NCBI RefSeq assembly: GCF_015565955.1
Contig: NZ_CP064760.1
Coordinates: 2,728,001 to 2,792,000 of the forward strand
Source: Microbacterium schleiferi
GTDB taxonomy: Bacteria; Actinomycetota; Actinomycetes; Actinomycetales; Microbacteriaceae
Length of the DNA stretch: 64,000 nt
Reading direction: 5' to 3'
Shown here piece by piece: positions 57,094-64,000 of this stretch. Under the pieces are notes generated by a model that was not told the origin of the DNA, searched no databases, and saw nothing but the letters and a program-made list of their open reading frames with translations. Both the position numbers and the translations under genes were made by a program. Within the stretch, counting starts at the first letter, position 1. Each line of letters begins with the position of its first letter.

Positions 57094-58821
57094 TTACGTG
57101 GGCGCGCCGGCGCTGCGGTCCGCGAGAGCTGCACCATGGTCCCTGGCGAATCGCTCCACGGTGGCCGCCAGCGTCGGGTCTTCTCCGCGGGCAAGTCCCG
57201 CGTACTCGATCCGGACGTTGGCGCCCTGCACTGTCGCCTTCACCCACACGCGGCGGCGGGGGATGAACAAGGCAGCGAGCAGGCCCGCGACAGAGATCGA
57301 GGCAAATAGCAGGACCCACGTTGCTGCGGCATCCCGGTGGATCGACAGCGAGACGAACCGCTTGACCGGCTCCCCCGCGGGAGTGAGAGCCGAGTCGTCT
57401 TCAAACGTGATCGTTCCGCGTCCGCCGGGGATCTCGGCGGTTTCTCCCGGGATGAGTCGAATCGAGTCGACGCCGGTATCTCCGCCGGTGAGCCGGGTCA
57501 TATCGGTGGTGTCCAACGCGTACACCGATCGGGGGATGCCGCCGTCGATGCCGAGATCACCCTCGAACACGTTGAACGTGAGCTCCGGGTAGACCAGGGC
57601 GGGCCATCCCGAGGTGAGAGCGCCGCTCTCGAGCTCAGCGACGGTCGGATAGAAGAATCCGATGAGTCCGAGCTGCTCGGGTAGCCCGTCGGGCACCTTC
57701 ACCACACCGAGGGACGTGAGGTTCCGATCCTGCGGAAGGAAGGGCACGGATGCCGAGAACGCGACCTCTCCGTCGGGACCGCGGACCGTGACGGTCGGCG
57801 CGTACCCGTTGCCCATGAGGAAGATCCGATCGCCGGCGACATCGAGCGGCTGGTTGACCCGCACCTCACCCGTCGTCGCTTCCTCTCCGGCGCGCTGCGT
57901 TGTCAGACGAGCGACGAAATCGCCGGCCTGCCCCGCCCCACTCTCGTCGGGTGCGACGTAGCTGACGTCGAACTGGTCGAGGGTCAGCGCGTACGGGACG
58001 AGCGCGTTCTCGTCGACGAAGCGGCCGGGGTTGAACGACGAATAGTCCACGAGGGCGTTCGTGAAGGTATCCCCTTGGATGATGACCGTCTGCCCCGTGT
58101 AGGTGAAGCCTCCCCCAACACCGACCGCGATAAGAACCCCGACGAGGGCGCCGTGGAAGATGAGGTTCCCGGTCTCTTTCAGGTACCCGCGCTCGGCCGA
58201 GACGCTGAAGCTCGCGCCGCGGGGACGCTCGGTGTCGTAGCGCTCGGTGCGGTACCCGCTGCGGCGCAGCTGCTGCTCGGCGAGGGCGACGGCACTCTCC
58301 GCGTAGGCAGCGGGATCGGCATCGGCTCCCTCGACCAGGGTCTCGCGGTGGGTGGAGAGCCGCTCGAGTCGGGCGGGAGTGCGGGGCGGGCGTGCGCGCA
58401 ACGCCTTCCAGTGGTGCTGCGTGCGCGGGATGACGCATCCGATGAGCGAGATGAACAGCAGGATGTAGATCGCCGAGAACCAGGCCGACGTGTAGACGTC
58501 GAACAGTTGCAGTCCGTCGAGGATCGGCGCGAGATCGGGGTTGTCGGTGTAGTACTGCGTGACGCCGTTCGGGTCGGCACTGCGCTGCGGCACCAGCGAT
58601 CCCGGGATCGCGGCGATGGCCAACAGCAGAAGCAGCAGGAGTGCCGTGCGCATGCTCGTGAGCTGGCGCCACCCCCACCGCGCCCACCCCACGGGCCCGA
58701 GCGCCGGGGAGTTCACCCCGCCGTCGGACGACGCGGCATCCGTTGCGGCATCCGCAGCATCGGCGTGATCCGCGGGGCGAAGGGGATCGACGACAGCGTC
58801 ATCAGAGCGGGAGGGGGACAT
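57094..58821 (-). CDS. resB: Cytochrome c biogenesis protein ResB
   Basis: A 575-residue membrane protein starting MSPSRSDDAV at 58821. Landmarks are the ResB pattern GWARWGWRQLTSMRTALLLL, LFDVYTSAWFSAIYILLFIS and FHGALVGVLIAVGVGGGFTY with its haem-ligand histidine, a large extracytoplasmic domain, and the final membrane segment WVLLFASISVAGLLAALFIP. It works with CcsB in haem attachment. As sequenced, the upstream ccdA frame runs straight into it, which probably reflects one missing base in ccdA. Confidence 0.92.
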   Translation of the reverse strand: MSPSRSDDAVVDPLRPADHADAADAATDAASSDGGVNSPALGPVGWARWGWRQLTSMRTALLLLLLLAIAAIPGSLVPQRSADPNGVTQYYTDNPDLAPILDGLQLFDVYTSAWFSAIYILLFISLIGCVIPRTQHHWKALRARPPRTPARLERLSTHRETLVEGADADPAAYAESAVALAEQQLRRSGYRTERYDTERPRGASFSVSAERGYLKETGNLIFHGALVGVLIAVGVGGGFTYTGQTVIIQGDTFTNALVDYSSFNPGRFVDENALVPYALTLDQFDVSYVAPDESGAGQAGDFVARLTTQRAGEEATTGEVRVNQPLDVAGDRIFLMGNGYAPTVTVRGPDGEVAFSASVPFLPQDRNLTSLGVVKVPDGLPEQLGLIGFFYPTVAELESGALTSGWPALVYPELTFNVFEGDLGIDGGIPRSVYALDTTDMTRLTGGDTGVDSIRLIPGETAEIPGGRGTITFEDDSALTPAGEPVKRFVSLSIHRDAAATWVLLFASISVAGLLAALFIPRRRVWVKATVQGANVRIEYAGLARGEDPTLAATVERFARDHGAALADRSAGAPT

Positions 58822-59556
58822 TGATGAGCACCCCTGCAGCGAGATCATGAGCGTCGTCCAGACGCCGGTGAGCATGAGGATTCCGAGCAGCACGAGAAGG
58901 ATGCCGCCGATGATGTTGATGGCGCGAATGTGGCGGCGCAGGAACGTGACGGCCGTGGTCGCCCAGCCCAGACCCAGTGCCAGCAACACGAACGGGATGC
59001 CGAGTCCGAGCGAGTAGGTGAGGCCCAAGATGGCCGCCCGTCCGGGGTCGCCGAGGTTCCACGACAGCGACGTGATCGCGGCGAGTGTCGGGCCGATGCA
59101 GGGAGCCCACCCGAGGCCGAGCGCAAGGCCCAGCAGCGGGGCCCCGATCAGGCCGACGTTCCCGCGCACCTGCGGTTTGATCGTGCGCTGCGCGAACCCG
59201 AACAGGCCGATGAAAACGAGGCCGAGGAGAATGATCACACCACCGAGGATGCGGGTGATGAGGTCGCCGTAGCGGATGAAGAACTGTCCGAGCGCACCGC
59301 CGAGGATCGTGATCGCCATGAACACGACCGTGAAGCCGGCGATGAACAGGGCCACTCCCCCCAGCAGCCGGCCGCGGCTCGGGACCGGCATCCCGTCAGC
59401 AGTGCGGGCCGACGTGACTGATCCGCCGATGAACCCGAGGTAGCCGGGAACGAGGGGCAGGACGCACGGCGACAGGAAGGACAGGAGGCCCGCCGCCAGC
59501 GCGATCGGAACGGCCACCCAGAGGGCTCCCCCTCCGATCAGCTCGCCGACGTTCAT
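58802..59556 (-). CDS. ccdA: Thiol-disulfide membrane transporter CcdA, likely frameshifted at its end
   Basis: About 251 residues and six membrane segments. LLSFLSPCVLPLVPGYLGFI near residue 20 and LGLGWAPCIGPTLAAI near 140 carry the redox cysteines that pass electrons from thioredoxin to ResA. The ATG overlaps the resA stop (59553-59556). At the end, CAGGGG (58834-58839, minus) gives QGCSSMSPS and an in-frame fusion to ResB. One more G would give QGVLINVPLPL and a stop at 58802, overlapping the resB start by 20 bases. The length of 755 is one short of 252 codons. Confidence 0.88.
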
Positions 59557-60173
59557 CCGTTCTCCGCGAGCGTTTCCTTCACGAGGGTCGTGAGGATCGA
59601 CGAGCTCGAGAGGGCGCCGATGACGCGTGCCGCGACGCGGCCTTCCTGGTCGATGACGAGCGTGACGGGTGTCGCGTTCAGGGGAGTAGCTTCCGCAAAA
59701 GCGAGCTTGAGCTCGCGGTCGCCGACCGAGATGAGGCTCGGATAGCTGATGCCGTTGTCTTCGGCAAACGATCGTGCAGTCGGCGCTTGATCGGAGGTGT
59801 TGAGGCCGAGGAACGCGACATCCGGCCCTCCCACCTCCTCGTAGGCAGCCTCGAGTTCGGGGGCCTCGACGATGCACGGCGCACAGTTGGCGTACCAGAG
59901 GTTCACGACGAGCACCTGGCCCCGATAGTCCTCGCTCGTCACGGTTTCGCCTGTGTCGGTGACGCCCGAGAAGTTGAGAGGCTCAGAGCGTTGGTCGGCG
60001 GGAATCCCGACCGCTTCCATTCCGTTCGCGGCAATGAAGCCCTTGTTGTCGCCGGCGCGGTACTGCTCGGCGAGCGGATCGGATGTGCACCCCGCGAGCG
60101 CGCCGCCCAGCGCGAGGGCGCCGGTGAGCGCGAGGGCAACGGATGCCGCCCTGCGGCCGCGTCGGATCGTCAT
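59553..60173 (-). CDS. resA: Thiol-disulfide oxidoreductase ResA/TlpA, lipoprotein
   Basis: A 206-residue thioredoxin-fold lipoprotein. The signal and lipobox LALGGALAGC lie near residue 20. The active site is NLWYANCAPCIVEAPELEAA, with CAPC near 95, and PLNATPVTLVIDQEGRVAAR carries the cis-proline. It keeps apocytochrome c cysteines reduced outside the membrane and receives electrons from CcdA. It starts immediately after the phosphatase stop. Confidence 0.92.
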   Translation of the reverse strand: MTIRRGRRAASVALALTGALALGGALAGCTSDPLAEQYRAGDNKGFIAANGMEAVGIPADQRSEPLNFSGVTDTGETVTSEDYRGQVLVVNLWYANCAPCIVEAPELEAAYEEVGGPDVAFLGLNTSDQAPTARSFAEDNGISYPSLISVGDRELKLAFAEATPLNATPVTLVIDQEGRVAARVIGALSSSSILTTLVKETLAENG

Positions 60174-60174
60174 G

Positions 60175-60804
60175 TCACACCGCCCCGACATCGATAGCGC
60201 CGGATGCCGCAGCGGGCTCGACGTAGTCAACCTCGACCCATCCGTCCCCGGAGCGCTCGAAGCTCGTCACGCTCGAGAGGGCGCAGCGGCGGTGCCGCGG
60301 ATCATGCTGGGTCGGCAGGCCTGCCACCGCAAGGTGGGTGACCCAGATCGGTAGCTGGTGGGAGACGATGACGACATCGCCGTCGTCGGCCTCGCCCCAG
60401 GCATCCGTCATCGCCGCATCCATGCGGGCGACAACCTGCGCGTAGGGCTCGCCCCAGCTGGGCACCGCGGGACGGGCGAGGTAGCGCCAGTTCAGCGGGT
60501 TCATGAGGGCCCGCTTCATCCGCTTGCCTTCGAAGACATTGGTCGGCTCGATGACCCGTTCGTCGGTCGTGGCGCGCAGGCCGAACCGGTCGATGAAGGG
60601 CTGCGCCGATTCCTGGGCGCGCTGGAGCGGGGAGACGATGAGTGCGGACAGTGGGCGCTCGAGCCCACTGATCCAGGCTGCAGCCTGCTGGGCCATCTGG
60701 CGCCCGTCTTCGCTCAGGCCGTACCCGGGGAGCCGTCCGTACAGGACCCGATTCGGGTTGAAGACCTCCCCGTGACGCACGAGATGGACACGGTCAGCGG
60801 GCAC
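60175..60804 (-). CDS. Histidine phosphatase family protein
   Basis: A 209-residue phosphoglycerate-mutase-like fold. The catalytic RHG is in VHLVRHGEVFNPNRV near residue 10. SPLQRAQESAQPFI near 58 holds the second arginine, and the second histidine is in DVVIVSHQLPIWVTHLA near 145. The substrate is unknown. It lies at the head of the cytochrome c assembly operon in many Microbacteriaceae. TAGACT sits six bases before the GTG (60811-60816). Confidence 0.88.
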   Translation of the reverse strand: MPADRVHLVRHGEVFNPNRVLYGRLPGYGLSEDGRQMAQQAAAWISGLERPLSALIVSPLQRAQESAQPFIDRFGLRATTDERVIEPTNVFEGKRMKRALMNPLNWRYLARPAVPSWGEPYAQVVARMDAAMTDAWGEADDGDVVIVSHQLPIWVTHLAVAGLPTQHDPRHRRCALSSVTSFERSGDGWVEVDYVEPAAASGAIDVGAV

Positions 60805-60856
60805 GTTCCCAGTCTACGTGGGGGTTGTCTTTGCGCGGGCTGAGAGCGCCAGCTGC

Positions 60857-61528
60857 TCAGTCGGCAGACGGTTCGGGATCGTTCGCACGGCGGGCTGCCA
60901 GCAGCGCACGGATCCGGACGACGAGGAACCAGGCGACACCGACCACGACCGCGGCGATCACGACGTACTGCAAGATCTCCGCGTACCGTTCGATGACAGG
61001 CCACGCCTCGCCCAGCAGGAATCCGGCAAGAACGAAGATGGTGTTCCACAGGGCGCTCCCGGCAACCGTCAGCAGACCGAACTTCCACAGCGGCATCCGA
61101 GTGACCCCCGCCGGGATCGAGATCAGACTGCGGAAGATCGGCACCATCCGACCGAAGAAGACCGCCTTGCCGCCGTGACGGTGAAACCACGCGACGGTGC
61201 GGTCGATGTCGTCGGGACGCAGCAGCGGAACCTTCGCCGCGATCGCGCGAAGCCGGTCGACACCGAGCCACGCTCCGATCCCGTAGAGCAGGAAGGCTCC
61301 CGCGAGTGAGCCGAGCGTCGTCCAGATGAGCGCCTCGGCGAGCGAGAACGACCCACGGCTGGCTGACAGACCCGCCATCGGGAGGATGACCTCACTCGGT
61401 AGCGGCGGGAAGATGTTCTCGAGCGCGATCGCGAGACCGGCACCTGCCGGTCCGATGATCTCCATCAGCGAGACCGACCAGTCGACGAGTTGCGTCAGCC
61501 AGGAGCCGTCTGGTGTCGGGGTGTGCAC
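60857..61528 (-). CDS. DedA-family membrane protein
   Basis: A 223-residue protein with four to five membrane segments. It has the DedA motifs ENIFPPLPSEVILPMAGL near residue 37 and FFGRMVPIFRSLISIPAGVT near 127, which carry the conserved arginines and acidic residue. DedA proteins flip undecaprenyl phosphate or phospholipids. TACCGT lies six bases before the GTG. Confidence 0.92.
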   Translation of the reverse strand: MHTPTPDGSWLTQLVDWSVSLMEIIGPAGAGLAIALENIFPPLPSEVILPMAGLSASRGSFSLAEALIWTTLGSLAGAFLLYGIGAWLGVDRLRAIAAKVPLLRPDDIDRTVAWFHRHGGKAVFFGRMVPIFRSLISIPAGVTRMPLWKFGLLTVAGSALWNTIFVLAGFLLGEAWPVIERYAEILQYVVIAAVVVGVAWFLVVRIRALLAARRANDPEPSAD

Positions 61529-61591
61529 GCCGCCACGGTACGGGGGCCAGGTTACGAAGGCCTGGGCGGAGGCTGTGTGCGCCGCGCCTCG

Positions 61592-62092
61592 TTAGGTACC
61601 GGCCCAGACCAGGACGGCACCGACCAGCCAGAGGGCGACGATGAGAACGAAGGCCGTGAGCGGAATCCAGAACGCGATCCGGCGCAGCACGATCATGACG
61701 ATGGTGCCGGCGAGCGCGACGAGGAAGACGACCCACGGCGAGAGGACGGCAAACCAGATGCCGGTGCTCATGACGGCGAAGTTGCACCCGGTAGCCCCGC
61801 ACGAGTCCGAGGCGAACGAGAGGAAAGCGCCGAAGACGGATGCCGTCACGGCTACCCCGGCCAGCAGGAGGATCAGCACGATCGAGACGATCAGATCCGC
61901 CCATCGGATGGGGCGTCGGGCCTTGCGTGGCCGCGGAGCCACCGGCGCCGCGGACTCTGACGCGTCGCCCTCGGGCGCATCGGGAACGGCATCCGTCTCA
62001 CCCGGCACCTCAGCGTGCTCGGCCCGCGGCGGATCCTGCACGCGGAACGTGCTGGGATCCATGCGGAAGACGGGATCTTTCGGGTCGGTCAC
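61592..62092 (-). CDS. Membrane protein of unknown function (DUF6264-like)
   Basis: A 166-residue protein. A proline-rich, acidic cytoplasmic N-terminal part of about 60 residues is followed by three hydrophobic segments (LIVSIVLILLLAGVAVTASV, WFAVLSPWVVFLVALAGTIV and IPLTAFVLIVALWLVGAVLV). A cysteine pair (SCGATGC) lies in the first external loop. I assign DUF6264 from general likeness only. TAGGAT is six bases before the GTG. It is divergent from aspS. Confidence 0.75.
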   Translation of the reverse strand: MTDPKDPVFRMDPSTFRVQDPPRAEHAEVPGETDAVPDAPEGDASESAAPVAPRPRKARRPIRWADLIVSIVLILLLAGVAVTASVFGAFLSFASDSCGATGCNFAVMSTGIWFAVLSPWVVFLVALAGTIVMIVLRRIAFWIPLTAFVLIVALWLVGAVLVWAGT

Positions 62093-62149
62093 GGGCCCAT
62101 CCTAGGGCGCTGGGGGTTACCACCGCACGGGCCCGTAGACTGGGCGCTC

Positions 62150-63493
62150 GTGAGTGAACGCGTCCTGGTGAACCAGCTGAAGCATCTGCCCGCGGGCGCC
62201 GTCTCCGTTTCCGGATGGGTCGAGACGGTGCGCGATCAGAAGAAGGTGCAGTTCGTCATCTTGCGCGATGAGACCGGCGCGGTGCAGCTGGTCAATCCTG
62301 CCACCCGCGAGCTGGCGGAGGATGCCGACGATGCTGCGCGCGCGGCGCTCGCCCTGACCGAGACGATCTCGGCGATGTCGACCGGCACGTTCTTGACCGT
62401 CACGGGCGAACTCAAGCACGACGAGCGCGTGAAGCTCGGCGGCGTGGAGATCAAGATCGGCGCGCTCGAGATCGCTGCCGCATCCGACCCCGAGACGCCG
62501 ATCGCCGCCGACAGCGGGCTCGACAAGCGGATGGACTGGCGCTTCATCGACCTGCGTCAAGCCCGCAACAACCTCATCTTCCGCGTGCAGACGACCCTCG
62601 AGCACGCGATGCGCACGTACTGGATCGAGCGCGACTACATCGAGATCCACTCCCCCAAGCTCATGTCGAGCCCGGCAGAGTCGCGCGCCGAGCTGTTCTC
62701 CCTCGAGTACTTCGGCGACCAGACCGCGTACCTCGCGCAGAGCCCGCAGCACTTTAAGCAGATGGCGCAGGCCGCGGGCTTTGGCAAGGTGTTCGAGATC
62801 GCCGACGCGTTCCGCGCAGACCCCAGCTTCACGAGCCGCCATGCGACCGAGTTCACCTCGATCGATGCCGAGATCAGCTGGGTCGACTCCCACGAGGACG
62901 TCGCCCGGATGCAGGAGGAACTGCTCCAGACCGCGATCCAGGCCGTCAAAGACAAGCACGGGGCGGAGATCGAGGAGCTCTTCGGGCTCGAGGTCACGGT
63001 TCCGGCCCTGCCGTTCCCGCGCATTCCGCTGGCTGAGGCCCGCGAGATCGTCGCCTCCCGCGGCTACGAGATCCCCCGCGCCGACGGCGACCTCGATCCC
63101 GAGGGCGAGCGGCAGCTGTCGGCCTACGTGAAGGAGACGTACGACCACGACTTCGTCTTCGTCACCGACTACCACCCCGAGATCCGCCCGTTCTACCACA
63201 TGCGCGATCCCGAGACCGGGATGACCAAGAGCTACGACCTGCTCTACCGCGGCACCGAGATCACCACCGGCGCGCAGCGCGAGCACCGCGTCGAGGTTCT
63301 CGAGGCGCAGGCGACGGAGAAGGGTCTGGATGTCGCGGGGCTGGAGCACTACCTCGACTTCTTCCGCTACGGCGTTCCGCCGCACGGCGGGTTCGGCATG
63401 GGCCTCGCACGCCTGCTCATGCTGCTGCTGGGCGAATCGTCGATCCGCGAGGTCACGTTCCTCTTCCGCGGTCCCACCCGCCTGGCTCCCTGA
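62150..63493 (+). CDS. aspS: Aspartate-tRNA(Asp/Asn) ligase, archaeal type
   Basis: A 447-residue class II synthetase. An OB-fold anticodon domain (SVSGWVETVRDQKKVQFVIL) is followed by motif 1 (IHSPKLMSSPAE), motif 2 (FRADPSFTSRHATEFTSID) and motif 3 (GGFGMGLARLLMLLLG). The bacterial GAD insertion of about 590-residue AspRS is absent, so this is the short archaeal/eukaryotic-type form found in Microbacteriaceae. This form is often non-discriminating and feeds GatCAB. The GTG at 62150 is eight bases after TAGACT. Confidence 0.93.
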   Translation: MSERVLVNQLKHLPAGAVSVSGWVETVRDQKKVQFVILRDETGAVQLVNPATRELAEDADDAARAALALTETISAMSTGTFLTVTGELKHDERVKLGGVEIKIGALEIAAASDPETPIAADSGLDKRMDWRFIDLRQARNNLIFRVQTTLEHAMRTYWIERDYIEIHSPKLMSSPAESRAELFSLEYFGDQTAYLAQSPQHFKQMAQAAGFGKVFEIADAFRADPSFTSRHATEFTSIDAEISWVDSHEDVARMQEELLQTAIQAVKDKHGAEIEELFGLEVTVPALPFPRIPLAEAREIVASRGYEIPRADGDLDPEGERQLSAYVKETYDHDFVFVTDYHPEIRPFYHMRDPETGMTKSYDLLYRGTEITTGAQREHRVEVLEAQATEKGLDVAGLEHYLDFFRYGVPPHGGFGMGLARLLMLLLGESSIREVTFLFRGPTRLAP

Positions 63494-63515
63494 GCCCCCA
63501 CCGTCTCGCACCCAG

Positions 63516-63549
63516 AAGGCCCCGCATCCGTCACCGGACGCGGGGCCTT
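63516..63549 (+). terminator. Hairpin terminator after aspS
   Basis: AAGGCCCCGC (63516-63525) pairs with GCGGGGCCTT (63540-63549), with an inner TCCG-TCAC-CGGA stem. A short TTT follows. It lies 22 bases after the aspS stop. Confidence 0.75.
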
Positions 63550-63580
63550 TGGCTCGTAGAGTCACGCCTACGCTGGGAGC

Positions 63581-64000
63581 ATGACCGCGGCTTCGGCATC
63601 CGATCTTCCTTCCCTCATCCCCGACGGGACGTACAACTTCCGCGACATCGGTGGCCTGCCCCTCGCCTCTGGCGACGACACGCGCACCGGCGTGCTGTAC
63701 CGATCGGATGCCCTCAGCGCTCTGACCCCTCTCGGACTCGAGCAGTTGGCCGCGACCGACATCGAGGTCGTCGTCGACTTTCGGACCGCGATGGAGCAGC
63801 AGATGGCGCCGGACCGGCTTCCTGCATCGCGGCACCTGCAGACCGTGCAGCTCGGGGTGCTCGAGGGGGCGATGGCGGGATGGCGCAGGAGGTGCTGAAG
63901 TCGGCATCGCAGGCGGATGACCCCGAGGCGACATCGCGCGCCATCGAGACGGCGCTGGCCCAGATCCCCTCCCTGTCGGATCTGTACATCTCGATGCTCG
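63581..64000 (+). CDS. Protein tyrosine/serine phosphatase, partial and probably frameshifted
   Basis: The N-terminal part of a Y_phosphatase3-type enzyme: NFRDIGGLPLASGDDTRTGV near residue 20, VLYRSDALSALTPLG near 38 and VVVDFRTAMEQ near 64. At GVLEGAMAG the frame shifts: one more G in the run at 63877-63879 would continue MAQEVLKSASQADDPEATSR and reach the window end, while the sequence as given stops at 63898. The HCxxGKDRTG active site would lie beyond the window. TACGCT is six bases before the ATG. Confidence 0.85.

Overview
The window is high-GC actinobacterial DNA. Its housekeeping genes (menaquinone cluster, system II cytochrome c assembly, archaeal-type AspRS, DUF402, DUF4229, an F420-type LLM protein) and the frequent leaderless genes (a TANNNT box six bases before an ATG or GTG) point to Microbacteriaceae, most likely Microbacterium. 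That is an inference from gene content, not from a marker-gene comparison.

Bases 1-564 and 20828-22833 are two parts of one SNF2-type helicase gene with a C-terminal DUF3883 domain. The gene is cut in the linker between its two RecA lobes by a 20,263-bp element (565-20827). The element has near-perfect 21-bp inverted ends, lies between two TA dinucleotides, and carries a large serine recombinase gene that starts 58 bp from its right end. Removing the element and one TA restores the helicase reading frame exactly. Inside it are a MobF relaxase with candidate oriT hairpins but no conjugation genes, a RelE/antitoxin pair, quinone-reductase/HxlR and tetR/MFS/reductase/AraC cargo, two alpha/beta hydrolases, an IS1380-family and an IS481-family element, an array of seven covarying palindromes, and remains of other genes (ubiB-like, iclR, aldo/keto reductase, gdhA and a second MobF relaxase). 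It looks like a mobilizable integrative element that has collected debris.

From 20828 to 30930 a tight operon follows: the helicase 3' part, a DUF1156 adenine methyltransferase, a DUF499 ATPase and an OLD-type ATPase/TOPRIM nuclease. This is a helicase-methylase-ATPase defence operon (the set I recall as Hma, related to DISARM) with an OLD gene as a fourth member. It abuts an hsdM gene truncated at its SAM-binding motif (30974-31564), so the stretch is a layered defence island.

From about 31.6 kb to the end is backbone: exporter and FprA genes; polyprenyl diphosphate synthase and menG, menF, menD, menA, menE, menB, menC for menaquinone; mgtE; ppk2; a tetR-MMPL-YhgE efflux-like unit; ccsB, resB, ccdA, resA for cytochrome c maturation; dedA; aspS; and a protein tyrosine phosphatase gene running off the end. 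menH is not seen.

Five otherwise intact genes (tetR at 12.5 kb, araC at 16.2 kb, menE, ccdA, and the phosphatase at the end) each lack one base, most within a G/C run. Because menE and ccdA should be needed, sequencing error is a serious alternative to real pseudogenes.
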